A stretch of 11,850 nt of DNA from Treponema sp. (GTDB lineage: Bacteria; Spirochaetota; Spirochaetia; Treponematales; Breznakiellaceae): the NCBI GenBank assembly GCA_031280065.1, contig JAITHH010000324.1:1-11850 (forward strand), written 5' to 3'. A program made the position numbers and the translations under genes. The notes below the pieces were generated by a model. That model was given only the letters and a program-made list of their open reading frames with translations. It ran no database searches and was not told the DNA's origin. This document shows, piece after piece, positions 1 through 6,942 of this stretch; within the stretch, counting starts at the first letter, position 1; each line of letters starts with the position of its first letter.

Positions 1-1218
1 TGGCGCGTGGAGGAGCCCAATACCTTTGGAACCGGCGAGTACATCGCCTTTTGCCGGCAGGTGGGCTGCGAGCCCTATATCTGCGCCAATGCCGGGAGCG
101 GTTCAGCGGAAGAAATGAGTGATTGGGTAGAATACTGCAATCTGGAAACTCAGGGGCTCTTTGCCAAACGGCGGGCCGCTCACGGCAGCGCCGATCCCTA
201 CCGCGTCCGGTATTGGAGCATCGGCAACGAGAACTACCTGGGGGGCGAGATCGGCGCTAAGTCCCCGGAAGAGTGGGGCCGCCTGGTTGCCGAGGCGTCC
301 AAGATGATGAAGCGGGCGGACCCTTCTATTGAACTTTCCGCCGCGGCGACGGGGGACCTCGAATGGAATATCAGCCTGCTGCGGAACGCCGGGGAGCGTC
401 TTTCCTGGCTTTCCCTGCACCAATACTGGGACGGCCTGTGGCAGAAAAACGACTATGCGGACTACGAGGCGTGCATGGCCTACACCAACACCCTGGAAAC
501 CCAGGTGAAGAAAGTCCGGGGGCTGTTGACCGCGATGGGCCTGGAAAAACAGATACGTATTGCCTTTGATGAGTGGAACCTCCGGGGCTGGCATCACCCA
601 AGTCTGCAAAGCGCGGACCCGGCGGAGTACCTTAAGACCCGCGACCTAAACGATGAAAACCGCCGCTATACTATGGCGGACGCGGTGTTCACGGGCTGCT
701 TCCTGAATATGTGTCTGCGGAACTGCGATCTCGTGGGAATGGCCAATTTTGCGCCTGCGGTGAACACCCGCGGCTGCATCTTCACCCACCCGGAGGGGAT
801 CGTGCTCCGCTCGACCTACCATGTGTTCGACCTGTATGTGAACGAATTGGGGGAAACCGTGCTGGACGCCTATTCCGAGGAACAGCCCCGGCTGCGGTTT
901 CGGAGTAAGGAAGGCAAGGCCGTTGAGTCCGCCGGTCTGGATGTGATTGCCACGATTGATATGAAGGAAGAGGTGGTGGTGGCAGCGGTGAACAAGGACC
1001 CCCGGAACATGCACAAACTTGAGTTTGAATGGTTCGGCGCTTCTATGCCCTGGCGGTATACGATCCGCACTTTGATGGGCAAGGAAACCGAATCCTACAA
1101 TGATATTAACCATAACGATGCGGTTCCGGGCGCGCCGATTGTCTCGAATTACAGTCCCGTTACCGCCATTGTCCTGCCGCCGCACTCGGTTAATATCATC
1201 CGGTTTATGAACCAGTAG
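1..1218 (+). CDS. alpha-L-arabinofuranosidase, GH51 (5'-truncated by window edge)
   Basis: This is the C-terminal part of a family GH51 alpha-L-arabinofuranosidase, which removes non-reducing terminal arabinofuranose from arabinan and arabinoxylan oligosaccharides with retention of configuration. The frame is open from base 1 (405 residues in the window), so the start and the first part of the TIM barrel lie to the left; the GTG at position 7 is not the start. Family signatures visible are EPNTFGTGEYIAFC, EPYICANAGSGSAEE, WSIGNEN with the acid/base Glu (codon 229-231) and IAFDEWN with the nucleophile Glu (codon 571-573). These are followed by NTRGCIFTHPEGIVLRSTYH and a C-terminal beta domain ending at IIRFMNQ. 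Both catalytic residues are present. Characterised bacterial GH51 enzymes are mostly cytoplasmic, but the N-terminus needed to judge this is missing. It is convergent with the sugar-uptake operon, which suggests a shared arabinoside-utilisation role. The family call is firm; the substrate is inferred. Confidence 0.93.
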   Translation, partial: WRVEEPNTFGTGEYIAFCRQVGCEPYICANAGSGSAEEMSDWVEYCNLETQGLFAKRRAAHGSADPYRVRYWSIGNENYLGGEIGAKSPEEWGRLVAEASKMMKRADPSIELSAAATGDLEWNISLLRNAGERLSWLSLHQYWDGLWQKNDYADYEACMAYTNTLETQVKKVRGLLTAMGLEKQIRIAFDEWNLRGWHHPSLQSADPAEYLKTRDLNDENRRYTMADAVFTGCFLNMCLRNCDLVGMANFAPAVNTRGCIFTHPEGIVLRSTYHVFDLYVNELGETVLDAYSEEQPRLRFRSKEGKAVESAGLDVIATIDMKEEVVVAAVNKDPRNMHKLEFEWFGASMPWRYTIRTLMGKETESYNDINHNDAVPGAPIVSNYSPVTAIVLPPHSVNIIRFMNQ

Positions 1219-1263
1219 GGTGTGCCTCTCTGGAAAACGGGAGCGCCGCATAGCCTGTTGAGC

Positions 1264-1291
1264 GGGGGACCGGGGGTTACGAACCCCCCGG
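1264..1291. terminator. GC-rich hairpin between convergent genes (candidate bidirectional terminator)
   Basis: Between the convergent GH51 and oxidoreductase genes, CCGGGGGTT (1270-1278) pairs with AACCCCCCGG (1282-1291) around an ACG loop, with one unpaired C. The left arm continues the motif GGGGGACCGGGGG (1264-1276), which recurs downstream of two other genes here. No T-run follows on either strand, so it is not a textbook intrinsic terminator. It may stop or protect both converging transcripts, or be a REP-like repeat. Confidence 0.5.
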
Positions 1292-1294
1292 CAA

Positions 1295-2659
1295 TCAGCC
1301 TTGATAGGGCTCCAGGAACACGCCGTCTTTGATAAGCATGTCCCGTAAAACAGTGGTATTCAGCGTTTGTACGGGGGCGGCGGTTTGAGCGGCAAGGGCT
1401 GCGGCGGTTCCCGCCGCCTGCCCCATCGCCATAACCAGCGGCGTGGTCCGTACCGCGGCTAATGCCTCATGGGTCGCGCTGACGCAGCGTCCCGCGGCAA
1501 GCATGTTCTGTATTTCATGGGTTATCAGCATACGGTACGGCGCCGAATACCAACTGCCGGGTTTCAGAAACCGGTGGTTCGTCTCCGAGCCGTCCGGCGC
1601 GTGGATGTCGATGGGGTAGCCTCCCATAGCGACCGCGTCGTCAAACATCCGGCTGCCTAAAATATCCTCGGCGGTCAAGGTATAGACCCCGGTAATCCGC
1701 CGGGTTTCCCGGACTCCAATGACCGGCCCGGTCGAAAGCATGACGCTGTTCTCGAACCCGGGAATGTGCTTCCGTAAAAAATGGAAAATCTCGAAACACT
1801 GCCGGCGGCCTTCAATCTCGGCGGCGGTTAAATCAAAGGGATCAACGCCGCTTTTTTTGATGATCCGGCTCATGTTGACAATAAATTCACCGGTATTGTT
1901 TGTCTCAAAACAGAGGACTTGATTCCGGTCAATGGTGAATGTTCCCGCTTCCCTGGCTTTCCGGATCAGCGTATACGCGCCTTGTACGCCCGTACGCGGT
2001 ATTTCCCGAAGCCGCTCAAAAGGAACCGTTTGCAGCATATCGTCCCGGTTGTTGAGAATATACGATAAAAGTTTTTCGCGGTCCACGCGGTAGAGTTTCA
2101 TATTCATGGTCATGGGCTGGGTAAGCCCGTCCGGTTCCCGCCCGAATTGGGTACGCGCTCCGGCGTGAACCGCTAAATCCCCGTCAGCGGAAGCATCGAC
2201 ATACACCTTGGCGGAAGCATTGAAAAAGCCGCTTTTTGAAAACAAGCGTACGCCGCGTATGTTCCCGTTTTGGACGTCACAGCCGGTATAGACCGTGTGG
2301 TACAGCAGGTCAGCCCCGGATTCTAAGACCATGGTTTCCAACATCAGCTTCATGCCTTCAGCGTCAAAAGGGGTAACTGAACTGGCGTATCCGGCGAAAT
2401 CTTCTATATGCCCGGGGGAAAAGCCTGCCGCCATCATCCGGCGGACAAACTCTCCGGGGATGCCCGCTATCACTTGACGGGAGCCCGCGTGATACGTCAT
2501 CTGCGGACCGGTTCCGCCGGCGGTCAAGGCCCCGCCCAAATAGCCGTACTGTTCAACCGCCAAGGTTTTGGCGTTATGCCGTGCGGCGGCTATGGCGGCT
2601 ATAGCCCCGGCAGGGCCGCCGCCTATGACCATAACGTCATAGCAGGCTAATGACCGCAT
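1295..2659 (-). CDS. FAD-dependent oxidoreductase (FAD_oxidored, PF12831 type)
   Basis: A predicted 454-residue soluble flavoprotein of unknown substrate. The N-terminal Rossmann fold is explicit: VMVIGGGPAGAIA (residues 9-21) holds the dinucleotide-binding glycines, and LAVEQYGYLGGALTAGG follows with Glu36 placed to bind the FAD ribose. The C-terminal FAD-binding block NMLAAGRCVSATHEALAAV then MAMGQAAGTAAALA is typical of the PF12831 family. I chose the ATG at 2659 rather than the longer frame from 2836: the fold starts 8 residues after this Met, the upstream extension is low-quality sequence overlapping the permease gene, and AAAGG lies 8 nt before the ATG. It starts 4 nt after the permease stop, so it is the last gene of the uptake operon. 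Family members often accompany sugar-uptake genes, but the reaction is not established; oxidation of a sugar or polyol is a guess. Confidence 0.87.
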   Translation of the reverse strand: MRSLACYDVMVIGGGPAGAIAAIAAARHNAKTLAVEQYGYLGGALTAGGTGPQMTYHAGSRQVIAGIPGEFVRRMMAAGFSPGHIEDFAGYASSVTPFDAEGMKLMLETMVLESGADLLYHTVYTGCDVQNGNIRGVRLFSKSGFFNASAKVYVDASADGDLAVHAGARTQFGREPDGLTQPMTMNMKLYRVDREKLLSYILNNRDDMLQTVPFERLREIPRTGVQGAYTLIRKAREAGTFTIDRNQVLCFETNNTGEFIVNMSRIIKKSGVDPFDLTAAEIEGRRQCFEIFHFLRKHIPGFENSVMLSTGPVIGVRETRRITGVYTLTAEDILGSRMFDDAVAMGGYPIDIHAPDGSETNHRFLKPGSWYSAPYRMLITHEIQNMLAAGRCVSATHEALAAVRTTPLVMAMGQAAGTAAALAAQTAAPVQTLNTTVLRDMLIKDGVFLEPYQG

Positions 2660-2663
2660 CCTG

Positions 2664-3500
2664 TCAGCCTTTGACCGAACCGGCGGCGAGTCCAGAAACG
2701 ATCTGCTTTTGCAGGAGGATATACACCAGGATGCTCGGCAGGGAGACGAGGACAATAGCCGCGAACATGGCGCCGTAATCGCTGGCAAACGCGCTCTTGA
2801 AGTAATACAGCGCCACGGGCAGCGTACGGGCTTCATGGCCGGTCGTCAGGGTCAGGGCAAACTGAAATTCGTTCCAGCAGTGGAGAAACTGCATGATTCC
2901 GGCGGTGGCAAAGGCGGGCCGGGCGAGGGGCAGGATAATCAGGGCGTAGGTTTTGAAAAACCCCGCCCCGTCTATATACGCGGATTCCTCCATTTCTTTG
3001 GGGATCGTTAAGAAATAACTGGACATGATGAAAACCGAGGTAGGAATTCCAAAGGCGGTATACACCACAATGAGTCCCCACATGCTGTTGTAAAGCCCCG
3101 CGGCTTTTACCGAGATATACAGGGGGAGCAGCAGCGCCGCGCCGGGTATCAGCAGTCCCATGGCGAACAGCGAGCGCACCAGGGTTTTCGCCCGGAACTC
3201 GAAACGGGCAAGCACATACGCGGACATGCTCATGGCGGTCAGGTTGAGGAGCACCCCCATAAAGGTAATAAACACGCTGTTTTTAAAATACTGGATAATG
3301 GGGGCGAGCCGGATCGCGTTGGCGTAGTTTTTCCAGTTAACGCCGCCGCCGAAGCCCAGTGAAAAGGTGAGTATCTCCCGGTTTGTTTTTACCGATGAGC
3401 TGAGAACCCACAAAAACGGCCCGACAGAAATAAAAACGATCAGCAGTAAAAATACTCCCGCCGGTATTTTCACCAGATACGATGATTTTTCTTTTTGCAT
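2664..3500 (-). CDS. carbohydrate ABC transporter permease, CUT1 (MalG-like)
   Basis: A 278-residue inner-membrane permease of a CUT1-family sugar importer. A short basic N-terminus (MQKEKSSYLVK) precedes a first membrane segment (about residues 12-33), the usual start of MalG-type subunits, and about six hydrophobic segments are visible in all. The cytoplasmic EAA loop, which docks on the ATPase, reads EMEESAYIDGAGFFKTYALI with the conserved Gly, and is followed by LPLARPAF. The C-terminus ends in SGLAAGSVKG, a conserved MalG-type tail. The gene lies 20 nt after the partner permease and 4 nt before the oxidoreductase. No ATPase gene is in the operon, so it probably relies on a shared ATPase of the MsmK/UgpC type encoded elsewhere. 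Substrate specificity cannot be read from this subunit. Confidence 0.94.
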   Translation of the reverse strand: MQKEKSSYLVKIPAGVFLLLIVFISVGPFLWVLSSSVKTNREILTFSLGFGGGVNWKNYANAIRLAPIIQYFKNSVFITFMGVLLNLTAMSMSAYVLARFEFRAKTLVRSLFAMGLLIPGAALLLPLYISVKAAGLYNSMWGLIVVYTAFGIPTSVFIMSSYFLTIPKEMEESAYIDGAGFFKTYALIILPLARPAFATAGIMQFLHCWNEFQFALTLTTGHEARTLPVALYYFKSAFASDYGAMFAAIVLVSLPSILVYILLQKQIVSGLAAGSVKG

Positions 3501-3520
3501 AACGCTTCCCGTTCCTTGCT

Positions 3521-4387
3521 TTATACCGGTTCATTCATCCGGTAGATTTTGTTGATAACGCCGATGGACAGCAGTCCTATCAGGATGAGCATTACGCCGC
3601 AGGCATTCGCTAACCCGAAGCTGTTATCCTGCATGGCGGTGAGGTATATGAGGAGCGGCAAATTCATGGTTTGATGACCGGGGCCGCCGTTGGAAGTCAT
3701 AATAAGGATGTCCATTTTTTGCAGCATCGAGGTCGCGGCCAGAATGGTCCCAGTTCCAATGGCGTTTTTTAAAAGCGGCAGCTTGATCAGCAGATTGATT
3801 TGAAACTCACTGGCGCCGTCGATGAGGGCCGCTTCAAATATATCCTCTGATATAGCCGCTAATTCCGCGGCCGCCAGGATAGCGATCACTCCCGCAAAGG
3901 GCAGCCATGTTATTGTTACCGCGAAAAACGCGGTTTCCGCCGTGGCGTACCAGTTCACGTTAAAGCTCCTGCCGCTGAAAAACTGGATGATTTTGTTTAC
4001 CGGCCCGTACATGGGATTAAAAATATTGAAAAAAAGCATTCCCAAGGCGGCGCTGGAGAGAATGTTGGGGAGCATGAAAATGGTCTGGCCCGCCTTTAAG
4101 TACCACTTCTTTTTCGCCGTTACCAGCGCAAAAAGTATGCCGATTGCGACATGGATGGTGGATTGGAGCAGTATCCAAATCAGCGTATTGCCCAGCGCTT
4201 TCTGAAACCGTTCCGCGCCCGCCAGCCGAAGATAATTATCCAGGCCGGTAAAACGCAGCTCCTGGCCTATCCGCCACCCGGTAAAAGAAGTTCCAAAGAC
4301 GCTGATAATGGAAGCCATGTAGACAAACAAAAACAGCAGTATACCGGGTAATAAAAACAGCACTATCCATCTTTTTTTCGCCGTCAT
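3521..4387 (-). CDS. carbohydrate ABC transporter permease, CUT1 (MalF/UgpA-like)
   Basis: The partner permease of the CUT1 importer, 288 residues from the chosen start. It begins MTAKKRW and runs straight into a hydrophobic segment (IVLFLLPGILLFLFVYMASI), as these subunits normally do, with about six membrane segments overall. The EAA loop is DIFEAALIDGASEFQINLLI followed by KLPLLKNAI. The reading frame also allows an ATG at 4444 (19 residues longer). I prefer 4387 because GAGG/AGGCGG lies 8-11 nt upstream and the start matches the family, whereas 4444 has no usable Shine-Dalgarno site; the choice is uncertain. From 4387 there are 78 nt after the binding-protein stop. The pair with the MalG-like gene forms the membrane channel of the importer. 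Confidence 0.9.
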   Translation of the reverse strand: MTAKKRWIVLFLLPGILLFLFVYMASIISVFGTSFTGWRIGQELRFTGLDNYLRLAGAERFQKALGNTLIWILLQSTIHVAIGILFALVTAKKKWYLKAGQTIFMLPNILSSAALGMLFFNIFNPMYGPVNKIIQFFSGRSFNVNWYATAETAFFAVTITWLPFAGVIAILAAAELAAISEDIFEAALIDGASEFQINLLIKLPLLKNAIGTGTILAATSMLQKMDILIMTSNGGPGHQTMNLPLLIYLTAMQDNSFGLANACGVMLILIGLLSIGVINKIYRMNEPV

Positions 4388-4465
4388 TGCGCGCGCCGCC
4401 TCATAAAAAAGAGGTGTCCGCCGGACAATGAGGCCGACGGACATCCCGCAGTGAATCGTACCGCG

Positions 4466-5788
4466 TTATTGGGCTGAAGCCGCGGCTTCATCAAGCCGGG
4501 CCGCCATGTCCGCCGCGCTTATGGTTCCCGCGGCCAACTGGGGATAGTAGCGCCCAAAAGCGTCCACGACGCCGGCATAGGCGGTTACGTCAAAGGTATT
4601 GCCGTGGTACTTTATCTTTCCCACCGCGTCGGCGTGTTCCGCCACCAGCGGTCTTTTTTCTCTGAGGTCCTGGGGTATGCTCAAATCCGCCGCGGTCGGG
4701 AGGTTGCCCATCAAGACGAGCCGGTCCATCTGCGCTTCCCGCGAAGAAAGTTCCTTGAGAAAAGTCCAGCCCGCTTCCCGCCGTTCCGGGGGGCTGCACA
4801 GCACATAGCCTTCGGCATAACTGGTTATGAGCCCCTCTCCGGGGTACATTGACCAGCCGACTTTCTGATCAAAGCCGGGAAGCGTCTTGTCGGGATTGGA
4901 AAAGTCCGCTATCATCCACGGCCCGTTCGCTATCATCGCGGCCTGTTCCATGAGGAAATTGTTCGCCGCGTTAGCGTACATGGCGCCCAAAGCATCAGGG
5001 GTCGTGTATTTTTGGAGGCATACCTGGATGGCTTCCAGCGACTGAATCACTTCCGGTATCTGATACGTCGCGGGGTGCAGGGTATTCATAAACGTCTGAC
5101 CCGCATCGCCTTTACTGGCAACCATCGCCGCGAGGATCAGATTGGTTGTCCAGCAGTTTTCCCCGGTCATCAGCGCCAAAGGCGCCACGCCTGATGCCCG
5201 CAGTTTATCGCAGTTGCTGAACCATTCCTCCCAGGTCCGCGCCGGACTAATCCCCGCCTTTTGGAATAATTCTTTGTTGTAGTAATATCCGATAACTTGA
5301 CTGCTGCTCACTATCGAATAGATTTTACCGTCAGCGCCGGTATTGGCCGCCATTGCCGAAGCGCCGATTACCTTGTCCCGGAAATCAGGGTCCCGCTCTA
5401 AAAAGGGCGTCAGTTCTACTGCCTGCCCGTTCTGGATCGCCAAGTCCCGCAGCCCGTTTTTTCCGTCTATCACATCCGGCAGTTCTTTGGATGCGGCCAG
5501 CACTTTTATCTTGTCGATATACGACTGATCACTGGGCAGCTCTTCAATCTTAAGGCTGATCTTCCCTTTGTACGTTTCGCTAAAACGTTTGTAAAAAGAA
5601 TCCCACGAAGGACGGCTCAGGTGCGTCCCGACCGCGAAGTTGGCGTAATTCAGCACTATTTCAGTGCTTGCATTACCCCCCCCCCCCCCCCCGGAGGCTT
5701 GCGGGGAGCCGCTTTGTTTACTGCATCCCCCCGCTAACAATCCTGCCGCCAGGATCAAAGGCAGAATAGCGCATATTCCATTTTTCAT
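4466..5788 (-). CDS. extracellular solute-binding lipoprotein, sugar ABC transporter (family 1)
   Basis: A predicted 440-residue sugar-binding lipoprotein that captures substrate outside the cytoplasmic membrane and passes it to the two downstream permeases. The N-terminus MKNGICAILPLILAAGLLAGGC has a basic end, a hydrophobic core and a lipobox ending at Cys22. A Gly/Ser linker follows, with six Gly (33-38) encoded by a 17-nt G run plus T. The mature part (EIVLNYANFAVGTHLSRPSW, later ANGPWMIADF) has the periplasmic-binding-protein layout. The frame is open back to a TTG at 5812 and an ATG at 5797. I chose the ATG at 5788 because AAGGAG (5804-5799) lies 10 nt before it but only 1 nt before the 5797 ATG and downstream of the TTG. 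It is the first gene of the operon. Changes in G-tract length would switch it off (see findings). Confidence 0.9.
   Translation of the reverse strand: MKNGICAILPLILAAGLLAGGCSKQSGSPQASGGGGGGNASTEIVLNYANFAVGTHLSRPSWDSFYKRFSETYKGKISLKIEELPSDQSYIDKIKVLAASKELPDVIDGKNGLRDLAIQNGQAVELTPFLERDPDFRDKVIGASAMAANTGADGKIYSIVSSSQVIGYYYNKELFQKAGISPARTWEEWFSNCDKLRASGVAPLALMTGENCWTTNLILAAMVASKGDAGQTFMNTLHPATYQIPEVIQSLEAIQVCLQKYTTPDALGAMYANAANNFLMEQAAMIANGPWMIADFSNPDKTLPGFDQKVGWSMYPGEGLITSYAEGYVLCSPPERREAGWTFLKELSSREAQMDRLVLMGNLPTAADLSIPQDLREKRPLVAEHADAVGKIKYHGNTFDVTAYAGVVDAFGRYYPQLAAGTISAADMAARLDEAAASAQ
4475..4490. repeat. 16-bp perfect palindrome at the 3' end of the binding-protein gene
   Basis: TGAAGCCGCGGCTTCA is a perfect palindrome in the last codons of the solute-binding protein gene. 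In RNA it would make a 6-bp stem with a CGCG loop. No T-run follows. It sits at the junction of the binding-protein and permease genes, where such stems often stabilise the abundant upstream message, but it also simply encodes an Ala-rich tail, so a role is only suggested. Confidence 0.4.
5676..5692 (-). repeat. 17-nt homopolymeric G tract (C on + strand) inside the lipoprotein gene
   Basis: Seventeen consecutive C on the + strand read as G17 in the coding sense. They encode five GGG codons and the first two bases of a GGT codon, between codons for Ser32 and Asn39 of the binding protein. Tracts of this length are prone to slipped-strand mispairing. The given length is the one that keeps the gene open: G18 reads TAA directly after the Gly codons, and G16 reaches a TAG six codons after its last GGG codon. 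Exact length in a natural or sequenced population is uncertain. Confidence 0.9.
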
Positions 5789-5798
5789 AATATTCATA

Positions 5799-5804
5799 CT
5801 CCTT
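5799..5804 (-). promoter_or_regulatory. Shine-Dalgarno site of the solute-binding lipoprotein
   Basis: AAGGAG on the minus strand, 10 nt upstream of the ATG at 5788. It lies inside the longer open frame and so argues against the in-frame TTG (5812) and the ATG at 5797, which is just 1 nt away. Confidence 0.7.
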
Positions 5805-5821
5805 AATAACAAGATAGATCA

Positions 5822-5850
5822 GTCATAACACAGGAATTATCACCTGTCAA
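5822..5850 (-). promoter_or_regulatory. sigma70-type promoter of the sugar-uptake operon
   Basis: On the minus strand TTGACA (5850-5845) is a perfect -35 box, then a 17-nt spacer and TATGAC (5827-5822) as a 4/6 -10 box. TGT directly before the -10 supplies an extended -10 TGn element. A-tracts lie immediately upstream of the -35, resembling an UP element. Transcription would start near 5815 and give a leader of about 27 nt containing the AAGGAG site. This is the best promoter in the window. Confidence 0.72.
5830..5847. promoter_or_regulatory. inverted repeat overlapping the -35 box (candidate operator)
   Basis: ACAGG (5830-5834) and CCTGT (5843-5847) form a 5-bp dyad with an 8-nt spacer. It fills most of the promoter spacer and runs into the -35 box. 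A repressor bound here would block polymerase. The arms are short, the site does not match a LacI-type CG-centred operator, and no regulator gene is adjacent, so this is tentative. Confidence 0.3.
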
Positions 5851-5880
5851 GTTTTTTTTGTGTTTTTTTGAAAAAAAACT
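5850..5880. promoter_or_regulatory. A/T-tract inverted repeat between the PHP gene end and the uptake promoter
   Basis: AGTTTTTTTT (5850-5859) and AAAAAAAACT (5871-5880) are perfect 10-bp inverted arms around an 11-nt loop that carries another T7 run. On the minus strand the stretch begins at the PHP stop codon with a T8 run and ends in two A-tracts abutting the -35 box. It could act as the U-rich end of PHP transcripts and as an UP element for the next promoter. Its all-A/T stem is weak as a terminator hairpin. Confidence 0.45.
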
Positions 5881-6610
5881 ACTGCCGCCGGCGTTTTGCC
5901 AGGGCCCGTTTGAGGGCTTCCATGTCCGCCCCGGCCCCGATGCCCCGTGGGGCCAGCTCTTCAACGCTCGTGTCCAGCCAGAAGGGGCGGCGGGCCACGT
6001 GTTCAGGGTAGTGGGCGTCGGAGGAGGTGGTCAGGGGGAAGGACAGGGTGTCCACCGGGGGAGGCAGGCGCACGCACTCGATGGCCGCCCAGGGGCCCGG
6101 CACGACAACCCCCAACTGGCTGGTCATGGAGAACGCGGGCCGGTCCACATGGGCGGGAATCACCGCGCCGCCATATTCAGCGGCCCGCCCGCCGATGTCT
6201 TCCACGCTCAAATCCAGGGCGCTGGGCAGGAAGTATTCAAGCTCCCCTTCGATGCTGTCGTCCTCGTCCACATAGACCTGATCCCCGGTCTTGGCCGGAT
6301 CATTCGGGAACGGGGTGATGAGTTTGTAGGCGTAGTCCCCAAAAGCCAGGGCCGCGTCAAGTTCCGTAAAGAGGCACAGGACGTGAATTTCCTCCTGGGT
6401 GGTCGCCTCCAGGCCAAAGATGGGGATGATGCCGAAGCGGGGGCAGAGCTTGGCAAAGGCGGGACAGTTCAGGCTGGAGTTGTGATCGGTAAGGGCCAGA
6501 ACCTGAATCCCCTTGGCTGCGGCAATCTCCGCCAGGGCACGGGGGGAGAGTTCCAGCGAACCGCAGGGGGACAGGCAGGAATGGTTGTGAAAATCCGCTA
6601 ACAGGGCCAT
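5879..6610 (-). CDS. PHP domain metal-dependent phosphoesterase
   Basis: A 243-residue PHP (polymerase and histidinol phosphatase) domain protein, predicted to be a cytoplasmic metal-dependent phosphoesterase. Metal-ligand motifs are in order: DFHNHS (His8, His10), LTDHNS (Asp42, His43), FGLEAT (Glu68) and EIHVL (His76), PAHVDRP (His154), and SSDAH (Asp198, His200). The stretch GELEYFLPSALDLSVEDIGG and the SCLSPCG loop after motif I resemble the stand-alone PHP proteins encoded beside DRTGG and HATPase genes in [FeFe]-hydrogenase loci of Clostridia and Thermotoga. The start ATG lies 2 nt after the DRTGG stop, so translation is probably coupled. The true substrate (a nucleotide, a phosphosugar or a phosphoprotein) is unknown. 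A strongly basic tail (KRRRQ) ends the protein right before a T8 run. Confidence 0.88.
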   Translation of the reverse strand: MALLADFHNHSCLSPCGSLELSPRALAEIAAAKGIQVLALTDHNSSLNCPAFAKLCPRFGIIPIFGLEATTQEEIHVLCLFTELDAALAFGDYAYKLITPFPNDPAKTGDQVYVDEDDSIEGELEYFLPSALDLSVEDIGGRAAEYGGAVIPAHVDRPAFSMTSQLGVVVPGPWAAIECVRLPPPVDTLSFPLTTSSDAHYPEHVARRPFWLDTSVEELAPRGIGAGADMEALKRALAKRRRQ

Positions 6611-6612
6611 GA

Positions 6613-6942
6613 CTAACGGAGGAGGCCGTAGAGCTTTCCCGACACGGTAAACTGGTTTTCCCCGGTCAAAATGACGGCGATCCCCTCGTCCTTGGCCGCG
6701 GCCAGCATATCTTCCGGGATGGGCCGGTTATTGCAGACCGCGATGACGCTGATATTCACCAGCGTCGCCACCGCCACGGTGTTCTTGTGCGCCTGAATGG
6801 TAATCAGGGCCCCGCCGTCTTTGGCGTTGGCTATCACATCCGAGAGCAGGTCCGAAGTATAGGCCCCGGTAAGCTCCCGGTCGTCAAATTCGTCCTGGAC
6901 AATCCGCGCGTCCAGCGCCTTGGCTGCTTCCCGAATGGTCAT
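6613..6942 (-). CDS. stand-alone DRTGG domain protein
   Basis: A 109-residue protein that is essentially one DRTGG domain (PF07085), a small fold also found in phosphotransacetylase and CBS-containing proteins and thought to be regulatory or ligand-binding. It starts MTIREAAKALDARIVQ, followed by LTGAYTSDLLSDVIANAKDG, a conserved block of the stand-alone members, then ITIQAHKNTVAVATLV and a hydrophobic core to the C-terminus GKLYGLLR. I chose the ATG at 6942, not the longer frame from 7092: the extension (rich in Arg, Gly and His) is antisense-like and overlaps the upstream gene, AAGGAGG lies 10 nt before this ATG, and the ATG overlaps the upstream TGA as ATGA. Its place between the HATPase and PHP genes suggests that all three act together. 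No catalytic residues can be named. Confidence 0.85.
   Translation of the reverse strand: MTIREAAKALDARIVQDEFDDRELTGAYTSDLLSDVIANAKDGGALITIQAHKNTVAVATLVNISVIAVCNNRPIPEDMLAAAKDEGIAVILTGENQFTVSGKLYGLLR

Noticed and set aside
2660..2836. N-terminal extensions of the open frames of the oxidoreductase (2660-2836), DRTGG (6943-7092), HAD (8732-8866) and kinase (11702-11848)
   Set aside because: Each extension overlaps an upstream gene or the palindromic island, has Ser/Arg/Pro/Gly-rich nonsense composition, and the family homology begins at the internal Met, usually with a Shine-Dalgarno site in front.
5789..5812. TTG at 5812 and ATG at 5797 as starts of the solute-binding protein
   Set aside because: The AAGGAG site lies downstream of the TTG and only 1 nt from the 5797 ATG, but 10 nt from the ATG at 5788, which also gives a normal lipoprotein signal peptide.
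5858..6601. A 247-codon + strand frame opposite the PHP gene, and similar long frames at 8849-9523 and 646-1251
   Set aside because: All lie exactly opposite well-supported genes and read as low-complexity Gly/Arg/Val/His-rich sequence without motifs; they are high-GC antisense shadows.
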